This document shows positions 16,836 through 25,378 of a DNA stretch of 64,000 nt, in pieces. Origin of the DNA: Iodobacter fluviatilis (GTDB taxonomy: Bacteria; Pseudomonadota; Gammaproteobacteria; Burkholderiales; Chitinibacteraceae); the NCBI RefSeq assembly GCF_900451195.1, contig NZ_UGHR01000001.1, forward strand, positions 992,001 to 1,056,000, written 5' to 3'. Within the stretch, counting starts at the first letter, position 1. Each line of letters opens with the position of its first letter. Under the pieces are notes generated by a model. The model saw nothing but the letters and a program-made list of their open reading frames with translations, was not told where the DNA came from and ran no database searches. Position numbers and translations under genes: made by a program.

Positions 16836-18449
16836 ATGCGTATCTCTTTAAAATTGACCTTAGCTTTCAGCATCATGGTGGTGTTTGTGATTGCCATGGG
16901 GGCTTTGGGGGTGAAATATATTCGTGATATTCATCAGTCACTGATCGGTGTCAGCCAGAATGCTCTGCCCAGCGTGCGCTATAGCGGGGCAATCCGGGCC
17001 GAGGCACTGGATTTCAGAAACCGGGAAACCCAGCTGCTGGTCGCTAAAGATAAAAAAGAAATTGATGAGTTAGTTGTAAAGCTGAATGCGACGCTTGAAA
17101 ATATTAAAAAAAATGAAGAAGCCTACCGAAAACTGCCTTCAGGCACAGAAGAAAATAATTTATATGATGCTTACCAAAAACAAAAAGAAGTTTATGTCCA
17201 AAGCCATAATAAGTTTGTCAGCATCGTAGAAGGGGGTGATCACGATGCGGCGCTGGCATTTTTCAGAGGTGAAGGGCGTCAGATTTTTCGGGCTTTCTTA
17301 CCAACGGTTGATGAGCTGTTAAAATTTAATATTAATGCGGCGGAAGCTTTAAATGAGTTTGCTGAGCAGCAGCAAAGCAGCGCATTTAAACAACAAAGCC
17401 TGATTGTATTGCTGGTGGTCGTGCTGGCGATTGCTTTATCGGCATGGATTGTGCGCAGTGTAGTGGGGCAATTGCGGATGCTTTCACAAACTATGAAAGA
17501 AATTCAGCAGGATTTGGATTTTACCCGCCGCGTGCCGATCAATGGCCATGATGAAATATCTGAAACTGCGCAGGCATTTAATGCGCTGGCAGAAAGCGTA
17601 CATGGTGTTTTAAAAAATGCAGATCAGGCCAGCCAACGGCTGATTCAGATGTCGCAATCGCTGACTCATTCATCGCAGCAGGTCTCCGATGGCTCGCAGC
17701 AACAAAGTGATGCTGCCAATAGCATGGCGGCTTCGATTGAGGAGCTTTCTACCAGCATCGGTATTTTGGCGGGCACCGCCAAAGACGCGAGAGATCATTC
17801 GGGCGAGGCCGGTGCCCATGCCACCAATAGCGGCAGGGTGATTGAAAATACGGTAAAAGAAGTCAACTCGATTGCTAGCGCCATCGAGCTGGCTGCTGAG
17901 GCCATTGCAGATTTAGACCAGCGCTCGGATGAAATTGGCGGCATTGTGCAGGTGATACGCGAGGTGGCCGATCAGACTAATTTGCTTGCGCTTAATGCCG
18001 CCATTGAGGCAGCCAGGGCGGGTGAGCAGGGGCGGGGCTTTGCCGTGGTGGCCGATGAAGTGCGTAAACTGGCCGAGCGTACTACTTCGGCTACAGGGGA
18101 AATTGGCGACAAAATTACCGCCATTCAGAAATCCGCCCAGGTGGCGACCAGTACCATGAAAGGTGCGGTGAAGCAGGTGACTGTCGGGGTTAGTTTTGCT
18201 GAAGAAGCGGGTAAAACGGTCGAAATTATCATTGGCAATGCCCATATGATAGAGAGCGAAGTGCAATCTATATCCGATGCCATGTCGGAGCAAAATCAGG
18301 CGGGCACGCAAATTGCCGGCTCAGTAGAGCAAATTACTAATATGGTTGAGCAAAACAGTACTGCCGCAAAGCAAACGAATCAGCAATCGCACGAGCTTAA
18401 AAATATTGCGAGTAATCTGCGGGAGGAAATTGCACGGTTTAAAACTTAA
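16836..18449 (+). CDS. Methyl-accepting chemotaxis protein
   Basis: 537 residues. An N-terminal membrane span ([20 protein letters not shown]) is followed by a periplasmic four-helix-bundle sensor (about residues 30-190). A second span ([19 protein letters not shown]) and a HAMP domain come next. The cytoplasmic signalling tip contains the hallmark hairpin ([20 protein letters not shown], then [20 protein letters not shown]). It senses an unknown ligand and controls CheA. It stands alone, with its own terminator at 18481, and no chemotaxis genes lie nearby. Typical class length. Confidence 0.96.
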   Translation: MRISLKLTLAFSIMVVFVIAMGALGVKYIRDIHQSLIGVSQNALPSVRYSGAIRAEALDFRNRETQLLVAKDKKEIDELVVKLNATLENIKKNEEAYRKLPSGTEENNLYDAYQKQKEVYVQSHNKFVSIVEGGDHDAALAFFRGEGRQIFRAFLPTVDELLKFNINAAEALNEFAEQQQSSAFKQQSLIVLLVVVLAIALSAWIVRSVVGQLRMLSQTMKEIQQDLDFTRRVPINGHDEISETAQAFNALAESVHGVLKNADQASQRLIQMSQSLTHSSQQVSDGSQQQSDAANSMAASIEELSTSIGILAGTAKDARDHSGEAGAHATNSGRVIENTVKEVNSIASAIELAAEAIADLDQRSDEIGGIVQVIREVADQTNLLALNAAIEAARAGEQGRGFAVVADEVRKLAERTTSATGEIGDKITAIQKSAQVATSTMKGAVKQVTVGVSFAEEAGKTVEIIIGNAHMIESEVQSISDAMSEQNQAGTQIAGSVEQITNMVEQNSTAAKQTNQQSHELKNIASNLREEIARFKT

Positions 18450-18480
18450 TGCCTCAATTTTTTTCTAAATTTAATTAAAA

Positions 18481-18507
18481 GGCTTGCTGCCAAGGCAAGC
18501 CTTTTTT
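18481..18507 (+). terminator. Intrinsic terminator after the MCP gene
   Basis: GGCTTGC / GCAAGCC stem with a 7-base loop followed by TTTTTT. Confidence 0.88.
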
Positions 18508-18956
18508 GTGGCATTTTTTTTAATAATATGGTGATTTCAGTGTTTGAATTTAAACATCATCCATTTAATTATTTTGCAGATTGATTTTTTATTTTGCCGT
18601 CATTTCTGATGGTTTTTATCGATGCGGGTGCAAATTAGGTATTTTGCAGGCTATGCAATGACCAAGCTTAGCTACTCAGTGCTGGGTTAAATATTCTATT
18701 AAAGTTCTTTATTGGCTGGCACGGCGCTCATGGTTTTTTTTGTGGCACTTGGCGTTTTTAATTAAAGCATTTGCACTGATCGTTTGTTGTTCGCTTATTG
18801 CATTAGTCAGCGCCTGGCATCAGTCACAAATGATGACGCAGTGAATGCTTTACCCGAGAGCAGGGTAAATTATTCTGTGCCGTTTGTTTGTTTGGGCAAA
18901 AATCCCGTGGGCCGGACTTCTGCCCAAACGGGCAATCATGTTTAATCTGTGCGTAA
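18508..18956. other. Intergenic DNA, no supported gene
   Basis: AT-rich spacer between the MCP gene and a convergent VOC gene. One plus-strand frame (about 18655-18844) reads as a hydrophobic, membrane-like peptide but has no usable start codon. A GTTTGGGCA / TGCCCAAAC inverted repeat lies at 18890-18929 without a T-run on either side. Confidence 0.5.
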
Positions 18957-19466
18957 TTATGCAATCTCTGCAAAGCGTTGTCGTTCTTTTTCCAGATCAA
19001 GCGTTCTGCTTGTTTGTGATTTATCTTCTTCGGTCAGCAGATGCGGCGGCACAAACCAAGCCACTTCAAATAAAAGCCCGTCGGGATCATGGCCATAAAT
19101 GCTTTTATGCACGCCGTGGTCTTCTTCCAGACCTAATCGCCCCTGGGCCTGAAGTAAATCGCGGATGCGGCTTAGTTCGCTGAGCGTATCGACTTCCCAA
19201 GCCAGATGGTAAAGACCGGCAGGCGGCTCGCTTGGGTCGGCTGCTTCATAGCGCGAGCGAAATACGCCTGCACGCTGTTGCCCCAGATTCTTGCTGAATA
19301 AAGCCAAGTCATGATCGTTATCTGATTCTGCAGCCTGGCTAAAAACGGCTTTATCGGGTGAATCGCTGGGCTTAAATTTAAAGCCCAGTGTGTCTTTATA
19401 AAAAGCGCTGCTTTGCGCTACATCGCTTACATACAGCACGGCGTGGTTAAGGCGTTTGATTCCCAT
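18957..19466 (-). CDS. VOC (glyoxalase/extradiol dioxygenase-like) family protein
   Basis: 169 residues. Two beta-alpha-beta-beta-beta modules: LNHAVLYVSDVAQSSAFYKD at the start supplies a metal-ligand histidine, LYHLAWEV a second, and GLLFEVAWF the glutamate. These are the usual H-H-E ligands of ring-cleavage or glyoxalase-type VOC enzymes. DPDGLLFEVAWF closely follows the pattern of catechol-2,3-dioxygenase-like members. The start lies 9 bases downstream of the amino-acid-binding-protein gene, so it is co-transcribed with the transporter at 19476-21697. Substrate unknown. Confidence 0.9.
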   Translation of the reverse strand: MGIKRLNHAVLYVSDVAQSSAFYKDTLGFKFKPSDSPDKAVFSQAAESDNDHDLALFSKNLGQQRAGVFRSRYEAADPSEPPAGLYHLAWEVDTLSELSRIRDLLQAQGRLGLEEDHGVHKSIYGHDPDGLLFEVAWFVPPHLLTEEDKSQTSRTLDLEKERQRFAEIA

Positions 19467-19475
19467 CTGGCTTCC

Positions 19476-20255
19476 TTAATTTTTTTTAGTGACGTCGGCT
19501 TTAAGCCATTGCAAAGAGATTTTTTGTAGGGTGCCGTCTTTTTTTAGCTCGCCCAGCGCCGCGTTTACCTTGCTTGCCAGCGCCTGACCACGGGCATTGC
19601 GTGCAAAAGGCAGGCCAATTTCGTCATAGGCCGCAGGCTTACCCAGCAGTTTCAGCGGCAGTTTGGCGCGGCCAATGGCGGTACGCACCGCCACCGCGCC
19701 ATTGTAATAGGCATCCACCCGGCCTAAAACTACCTCGTTTAATTCGGCAACAGGATCTTCATCAAAGGTTTTGATGGTGACATTTTTGCCTGCCAGCAGG
19801 CTGCGTAATTTACGCTCATCTGCCGTGCCAAAGCCCACGCCTACCGTTTTACCAGCCAGATCCTGAATGTTTTTGATGCTGTTATTGTCTTGTTTAATTA
19901 CAAAAACATCGCCTGAAAACTCATAGGGCTGGCTGAACTGATACTTCTGCTGGCGCTCCAGGGTAATACTGAGCTGATTGGCGACAGTATCAATCCGGCC
20001 AGAATCGAGCTGACCAAACAGGCCGACAAAATCTGCAACCTCCCATTTCACCTGATAGCCGATTTTTTTGGCGACAGCCTCAACAACCGCAATATCAAAG
20101 CCTGTTACCGCGCCTTTTTCTTTGTATGTAAAAGGCGCGTAATCGCCACTGGTACCCACGCGCAATACATTATTAGCGTCGGCAGAAAACGCATTCTGGC
20201 TGATGGCAAGGCTGAGTGCTGCAATGCCGTACATAAACGAGTGAGGCAGATACAT
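19476..20255 (-). CDS. Amino-acid ABC transporter binding protein (second system)
   Basis: 259 residues with a signal peptide ending near ISQNAFSA. Family 3 solute-binding protein: LRVGTSGDYAPFTYKEKG, VTGFDIAVVEAVAKKIGY, GRIDTVANQLSITLERQQKY and GKTVGVGFGTADERKL. The QLSIT/ERQQKY arrangement resembles cystine-type binding proteins (FliY/TcyJ-like), but substrate assignment is tentative. It is the third gene of an operon running permease, ATPase, binding protein, VOC. Confidence 0.92.
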   Translation of the reverse strand: MYLPHSFMYGIAALSLAISQNAFSADANNVLRVGTSGDYAPFTYKEKGAVTGFDIAVVEAVAKKIGYQVKWEVADFVGLFGQLDSGRIDTVANQLSITLERQQKYQFSQPYEFSGDVFVIKQDNNSIKNIQDLAGKTVGVGFGTADERKLRSLLAGKNVTIKTFDEDPVAELNEVVLGRVDAYYNGAVAVRTAIGRAKLPLKLLGKPAAYDEIGLPFARNARGQALASKVNAALGELKKDGTLQKISLQWLKADVTKKN

Positions 20256-20264
20256 AAAAACTCC

Positions 20265-21017
20265 TTAGCTAATCACGATGGAAGGGGTAAGTTGCTGCAA
20301 AAAGCGGCGGGTGCGTTCGTGGCTGGCGTCATCCAGCACGGCTTTAGCCTGGCCACGCTCGATAATTTGCCCATCGGCCATAAATAAAATCTGATTGGCA
20401 ACCTGGCGGGCAAAGCTGATTTCATGGGTTGAAATAATCATGGTGATGTCGCGGTGCGCTAGGCTTTTGATCACGCTCAGCACTTCGGCCACCCGCTCCG
20501 GGTCCAGTGATGAGGTGGGCTCATCAAATAAAATTACTTCAGGATCCAGCGCCAGAGCTCTGGCGATGCCCACCCGCTGCTGCTGCCCGCCCGAAAGCGT
20601 GGCGGGGTACTGGCTGGCTTGTTTTGTTAAATCAACCCGTTCAAGTAACTGAAAGGCCCGCTCCCTAGCTTCTGTGCTGCTGAATCCTTTGGCGGTGATT
20701 AAGGGCAGAGCGATATTGTCGAGCGCGGTTTTGTTTTTAAACAGGTTGTAGTTTTGAAACACCATCGCCGTGGCCTGGCGTAATTGCTGCAGCGTTTTGC
20801 TAGGCACCCGCTGGCTGCAATCGATATTTAAATCACCCACACGCAGCAAGCCTGTATCGGATGTTTCTAATAGATTAAGGCAGCGCAGCAGGGTAGATTT
20901 ACCTGCGCCGGAGGGGCCGATTAGCGCCAGCACATCGCCCCGTGGCACTTCAAATGAGATTTGTTGCAAAACGGCCTGTTTGCCAAATGATTTACTCAGC
21001 CCGCTGACCTTAATCAT
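20265..21017 (-). CDS. Amino-acid ABC transporter ATP-binding protein
   Basis: 250 residues with complete nucleotide-binding motifs: Walker A GPSGAGKST, the Q-loop region MVFQNYNLF, signature LSGGQQQRVGIARAL, Walker B VILFDEPTSSLDP and switch His in IISTHE. GlnQ/TcyC-type ATPase that drives the permease encoded just upstream (overlap ATGA at 21014-21017). It is the only ABC ATPase of this class in the window, so it could also power the ATPase-less transporter at 5286-7721; that is a guess. Confidence 0.95.
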   Translation of the reverse strand: MIKVSGLSKSFGKQAVLQQISFEVPRGDVLALIGPSGAGKSTLLRCLNLLETSDTGLLRVGDLNIDCSQRVPSKTLQQLRQATAMVFQNYNLFKNKTALDNIALPLITAKGFSSTEARERAFQLLERVDLTKQASQYPATLSGGQQQRVGIARALALDPEVILFDEPTSSLDPERVAEVLSVIKSLAHRDITMIISTHEISFARQVANQILFMADGQIIERGQAKAVLDDASHERTRRFLQQLTPSIVIS

Positions 21018-21697
21018 GCGCTGGCTCCTTGCTGATAAGGGATATTCAGCCGGGCTTCCAGCCGCCGCTGTGCTGCGCCAAACAGCACGGTAATCGCCCA
21101 GTAAACCAGTGCCACGGCTAAGAAAGCCTCCATATAGCAGTAAGTTAAAGAGGCATACTGCTTGGCCTGGGCCAGAATTTCAGTCACGCCAAGGGCAAAT
21201 ACTAAGGAGGATTCTTTCAGTAAGCCAACGAAGCTGTTCGCTAGCGAGGGCACGGCGACTCTGGCCGCCTGTGGCAGCACCACATGATATAAGCCTTGTA
21301 AGCGGCTCATTCCAGCGGACAAACAGGCATCCATTTGCCCGCGGTCAACCGCATTGAGTGCGCCGCGTATGGATTCAGATAAATAAGCCGCCATATTCAG
21401 GCTCAGGCCAATTAGCGCGGCGCTCACTGATTGCAAAGCGCTGAATACAGGAAACAATTGTGGCAGGCCGTAATACAGCACAAACAGCTGAACCAAGAGC
21501 GGCGTGCCCCGGAAAAAAGAGATATAGACATGGGCCAGCTGTGCCAGCACGGGGATTTTAAAGCGGATCAGCAGTGCCAGTATTGTGCCCAGCAACAGCC
21601 CGGCCAGCATGGACGTCAGCGTAATTTGCAGGGTAATGGGCAGGGCCTGGGCGATTTCCGGAAAGCTTTTCAGAAAGCCATCAACGTTAAAATTCAT
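21014..21697 (-). CDS. Amino-acid ABC transporter permease (second system)
   Basis: 227 residues. Polar amino-acid permease with LPITLQITLTSMLAGLLLGT, FFRGTPLLVQLFVLYYGLP and an EAA loop (GALNAVDRGQMDACLSAGM, then VVLPQAARVAVPS). A single permease gene suggests a homodimer, as in cystine and histidine-like systems. First gene of the operon. The promoter should lie in the AT-rich spacer shared divergently with the peroxiredoxin gene. Confidence 0.94.
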   Translation of the reverse strand: MNFNVDGFLKSFPEIAQALPITLQITLTSMLAGLLLGTILALLIRFKIPVLAQLAHVYISFFRGTPLLVQLFVLYYGLPQLFPVFSALQSVSAALIGLSLNMAAYLSESIRGALNAVDRGQMDACLSAGMSRLQGLYHVVLPQAARVAVPSLANSFVGLLKESSLVFALGVTEILAQAKQYASLTYCYMEAFLAVALVYWAITVLFGAAQRRLEARLNIPYQQGASA

Positions 21698-22082
21698 CTG
21701 TTTATCAGCTCATAAAAATGATGGAAGAGGCCGCTGCTGCAGATAACCATGCGGCTGAGTAATGGCTTACGTAGTGTATTGGCTTAAATAAAGCTGGTGT
21801 TGGGAACAGTGCTTTTTTGCTGTCTTCAATTTATCATAATGTTTACATAACAATATGTAATTAAAAGTTGCATTGATATAATTTATGGATATATTAAAGG
21901 CGGGCACGTTTACATGAACGGGCACTCAGCCTGAGTTAGTTTCATGCGTGAAATATTTTAAAATATATAACAAAAAGCAATAATGATATTTTTATATATC
22001 ACTTTTTATTTTATAAACTTTGAGTAGAATCAGTGAAAAGCAAGGCATGTTGCTGATGCTGTTTAATCAAAGGAAAAATCAA

Positions 22083-22721
22083 ATGACACTGCGCTTAGGT
22101 GATGTAGCTCCCGACTTTACACAGCAATCTTCTGCAGGCGAGATTAGCTTTCATGCATGGGCGGGGGAGAGCTGGGTGGTGCTGTTTTCACACCCGGCCG
22201 ATTTCACGCCGGTTTGCACCACCGAGCTTGGCAAGACTGCCAGGCTGGCTGAGGAATTTAAAAAGCGGAACGTAAAACCACTGGCGGTGAGCGTAGACAC
22301 GCTGGAATCTCATGTGGCCTGGATTAACGATATTAATGAAACGCAAAATACCTCGGTCAATTTTCCGATTCTGGCCGATGCCGATCGTAAGGTGGCCGAG
22401 CTTTACGACATGATCCATCCAAATTCTTTGGCAAATCTCACTGTGCGCTCCGTGTTTGTGATTGATCCGGCCAAAAAAATCCGTTTAACGCTGACTTATC
22501 CAGCCAGCACAGGCCGTAATTTTAATGAAATTCTGCGGGTGATTGATTCCCTGCAACTGACGGATCACCATAAAGTAGCCACACCTGCTGATTGGGTGGA
22601 TGGCGACGATGTGGTGATTATTCCTTCCCTGCAGGATGCCGATGAAATTGCCCAGCGCTTTCCTAAAGGCTATAAAGCCATCCGCCCTTATCTGCGCTTA
22701 ACGCCACAGCCAAACCGTTAA
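22083..22721 (+). CDS. 1-Cys peroxiredoxin (Prx6 type)
   Basis: 212 residues from the ATG at 22083 (AAAGGA ribosome site). It reduces hydrogen peroxide and organic peroxides. The peroxidatic Cys45 sits in HPADFTPVCTTELG, and it is the only cysteine in the protein, so recycling needs an external thiol. The long C-terminal dimerisation arm (DHHKVATPADWVDGDDVVII, then PKGYKAIRPYLRLTPQPNR) is diagnostic of the Prx6 subfamily. Monocistronic, with a strong terminator. It is divergent from the amino-acid transporter operon; if that operon carries cystine, a shared link to thiol balance is conceivable. Confidence 0.95.
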   Translation: MTLRLGDVAPDFTQQSSAGEISFHAWAGESWVVLFSHPADFTPVCTTELGKTARLAEEFKKRNVKPLAVSVDTLESHVAWINDINETQNTSVNFPILADADRKVAELYDMIHPNSLANLTVRSVFVIDPAKKIRLTLTYPASTGRNFNEILRVIDSLQLTDHHKVATPADWVDGDDVVIIPSLQDADEIAQRFPKGYKAIRPYLRLTPQPNR

Positions 22722-22734
22722 TTAGCCCGAGCAC

Positions 22735-22772
22735 AAAGCCCCCGCGTTTGAATGAAAGCGGGGGCTTTGTTG
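22735..22772 (+). terminator. Intrinsic terminator after the peroxiredoxin gene
   Basis: Perfect 11-bp stem AAAGCCCCCGC / GCGGGGGCTTT with a 12-base loop; the A/T ends supply a short T-run. Confidence 0.88.
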
Positions 22773-23289
22773 CATTTAATCGCGGGTAATTACGCGTTTT
22801 AAATAATCGCACGCAATCACGAAAATGACTTGCAGTAGTGTTTTTTAAAGCCAATTTCAGTATTTTTTAATGGGTGAATAAATTTTGTTTTATAAAATAT
22901 ATCCGTCAGACCGATGGTTTTCATAATCCACATGCATTCAGAATTAGTACATTTTTTTTATTGTTATTCTTATGTTGATAATTAACATATCTGAAATTGA
23001 CTTCATATGATTCTCTTCATTCTTATTCTATGATAAATAAAACATGCTATCTATTGCACAAGGGATGGTTGTGCCAGCTGAATGTTTTGTGACATATTTA
23101 CTCCGTATATAGGAACTAACCGACATACCTTTTTATTTTTTTGTGATTAACTGGTCATCGCTGTAAACATGTTAGCGTGTCTGCTTGCTGAAGCTGGGGC
23201 TAATAGTTAAAAACTGAATCATTATTAAATACTTAAATACGATTAATTTTGTAAGCGTTATTTTTGAATCTTATGAAATAAGGAGTTTA
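22773..23289. other. AT-rich intergenic DNA, no gene seen
   Basis: About 500 bases with no convincing open frame on either strand and no clear hairpin. It ends in AAGGAG just before the SYLF gene, so the promoter of that gene should lie here. Confidence 0.5.
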
Positions 23290-23892
23290 ATGATGCAACT
23301 ACGATCAATTGTCTTTGCTGTGAGTTCACTGCTTGCTTTACCCGTGCTGGCGGATTCAGCCGTAAAACAAAACAGTGCCGAATCATCTGCTGAGCAAAAA
23401 ACGCCTGCAGAGCGCCGGGCCACGATCGATAAAACAGCGCAGGACACACTGGCTCAAGTTTATAAAAAATTCCCAAGGGCAAAAGCTCAGATCGCTAAAG
23501 CTTCGGCTTATGCGGTATTTCGTACCGGTGGGTTTCAGGCTGTCTTTGTAGGAGCAGGCGGGGGTGACGGGGTGGCCGTTGCCAGCGGAAAACGTACCTA
23601 TATGGATATGCTGCAGGGTAAGGTAGGCTTGGGGCTTGGGGCGAAGGAAACCCGCGAGGTTTGGGTGTTTACCAGCAATGAAGCCTATAACAAGTTTATC
23701 ACCTCGGGCTGGAGTGCCAGTGGGGAGGCCGGTGCAGCTGCCAAGGCAGGTAAAGCAGGCGGGCAGATTACGGGGGCCAAGCATTTAGCGAAGGATGTTT
23801 ATGTTTACCAATTCACCGAAAATGGCTTAAGCGCTGAAGCCACCGTGAATGGGGCTAAATATTTGGTTAATAGTGATCTGAATAAAAAATAA
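23290..23892 (+). CDS. Exported SYLF/YSC84-like lipid-binding protein
   Basis: 200 residues with a signal peptide (FAVSSLLALPVLADS) and an AAGGAG ribosome site. The mature part has the SYLF/YSC84 pattern: a helical lead (LAQVYKKFPRAKAQIAKASA), then YAVFRTGG, AGGGDGVAVASGKRTYMDM and GLGLGAKETREVWVFTSNEA, with a glycine/alanine-rich loop. The domain binds phosphoinositides in eukaryotes; bacterial secreted members have no firm function. A large hairpin follows, so it is probably monocistronic. Confidence 0.85.
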   Translation: MMQLRSIVFAVSSLLALPVLADSAVKQNSAESSAEQKTPAERRATIDKTAQDTLAQVYKKFPRAKAQIAKASAYAVFRTGGFQAVFVGAGGGDGVAVASGKRTYMDMLQGKVGLGLGAKETREVWVFTSNEAYNKFITSGWSASGEAGAAAKAGKAGGQITGAKHLAKDVYVYQFTENGLSAEATVNGAKYLVNSDLNKK

Positions 23893-23915
23893 ACCGCTTC
23901 AGAAGCTTACTTTGC

Positions 23916-23966
23916 AAGCCTGTCATCTGCCTTTTATGCATAAAGGGTAGATTGGACAGGCTTTTG
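23916..23966 (+). terminator. Probable terminator hairpin after the SYLF gene
   Basis: AAGCCTGTC / GACAGGCTT outer stem with an inner CCTTT/AAAGG stem, followed by TTTT-like bases before the pqi operon. Confidence 0.7.
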
Positions 23967-24005
23967 GCAGGTTTCCGTGTTGTTTTCTATGGGTATTGAT
24001 TCAAT

Positions 24006-25325
24006 TTGTTTGAAACCTTTAAATCTATTTTTAAGCCCTTTTCCTGGCGAAATACTTTTGAACGATCTTCGGATCAGCAGGAGCCGGCCTTGCCTGCGCA
24101 TGAATTACGCTGTGCTCAGTGCGATTTACTACAAAATATGGATGAATTGCATGCCGGTCAGGGTGCAAGCTGCGTACGTTGTGGTCATCATCTTTGCAGC
24201 GTGCCACTGCACCCCTTTGATACGCCATTGGCTTATGCGCTGACTACGCTTATTTTATTGATCTTAAGTTGTGCTTTCCCTCTTCTTAATTTGCATATTG
24301 CCGGTGTGGAAAGCCAGATGACTTTTCTAAGCAGCGCCAAATCATTGGTTGATGCTGATTTTGGTATTGTGGCGAATGTGCTGCTGAGCTGTGTGCTGCT
24401 TACTCCCGCCCTTTTTTTATGCGCGGTGATTTATTTGTCGCTGGCATTGAAATGGTCCATGCACTGGCCAGGGCTGCGCAGTGTGCTGCGGCTGGCCATT
24501 CGGCTGGAGCCATGGATGATGGCCGATGTTTTTGTGATTGGTATTCTGGTGAGCCTGATTAAATTAGCCGCGCTGGCGCAGATTGGCCTTGGATTATCTT
24601 TTTGGGCCATGTTGCTGTTTTCGCTTTCGCTGATTAAAACCGTCACCGTGTTTGATGTGCACTGGTTTGGTTTTCAGCTGGATCATCTGGAAGGCCTACC
24701 TGCTCAGCAGCTGAGAATGAATGGTGCTAAAGCATGCACCGTGTGCGGTTTTTTTAATGGCCAGCAAGCCTTGAAGTGCGAACGTTGCCATGCCCGCCTT
24801 TATGAGCGCCGCCCGCACAGCTTAGCGATGACCTGGGCCTTACTCATCACCGCCATGCTGCTTTACCTGCCTGCCAACCTTTACCCCATGATGATTACAG
24901 AATCGTTAGGTGAGCGTACGCCTTCCACCATTCTGGAAGGCGTGCTGCTGCTGTGGCGTATCGGCTCTTATCCTGTAGCGACAATTATTTTTGTGGCCAG
25001 TGTGGTGGTGCCACTGGTGAAATTTATCTCGATCGTGGTGCTGTGCATCGCGGCGCAGAGCAAATCCAAGAAAAGTGCGCTGCACTATACCCGGCTTTAT
25101 CGCATCACCGAGCTGATTGGACGCTGGTCTATGGTGGACGTGTTTGTGGTGGTGATTCTGGTGGCTTTAATACATATGGGTAAATTGATGTCGGTGTTTC
25201 CCGGTGTGGCTGCGGTTTCTTTTGCAGGCGTCGTGGTGTTTACCATGTTGTCTGCATTAAGTTTTGATGTGCGGCTGATTTGGGATGCTCAGAGCAGGGC
25301 AGAGTCCGAATCCCGCAAATTATAA
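24006..25325 (+). CDS. pqiA: Paraquat-inducible protein A homologue
   Basis: 439 residues, close to the usual PqiA length. It has two zinc-ribbon/transmembrane halves: CAQC...CVRC near residues 36-60, then membrane spans, then CTVC...CERC near 245-262 and four further spans. FPLLNLHIAGVESQM and LPANLYPMMITESLGE are family hallmarks. It is an inner-membrane partner of the MCE protein PqiB in lipid transport across the envelope. The start is the TTG at 24006; no in-frame ATG precedes the first zinc-ribbon cysteines. First gene of pqiABC. Confidence 0.92.
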   Translation: MFETFKSIFKPFSWRNTFERSSDQQEPALPAHELRCAQCDLLQNMDELHAGQGASCVRCGHHLCSVPLHPFDTPLAYALTTLILLILSCAFPLLNLHIAGVESQMTFLSSAKSLVDADFGIVANVLLSCVLLTPALFLCAVIYLSLALKWSMHWPGLRSVLRLAIRLEPWMMADVFVIGILVSLIKLAALAQIGLGLSFWAMLLFSLSLIKTVTVFDVHWFGFQLDHLEGLPAQQLRMNGAKACTVCGFFNGQQALKCERCHARLYERRPHSLAMTWALLITAMLLYLPANLYPMMITESLGERTPSTILEGVLLLWRIGSYPVATIIFVASVVVPLVKFISIVVLCIAAQSKSKKSALHYTRLYRITELIGRWSMVDVFVVVILVALIHMGKLMSVFPGVAAVSFAGVVVFTMLSALSFDVRLIWDAQSRAESESRKL

Positions 25326-25378
25326 ATAAGCAGTATGTAAGTTTATGGGCAATGCCCAAGCATGACAGGATAAAGCGA

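Noticed and set aside
18655..18844. Possible small hydrophobic membrane protein
   Set aside because: The frame reads like a membrane peptide but has no ATG, GTG or TTG start; one base change would be needed, so it is not called.
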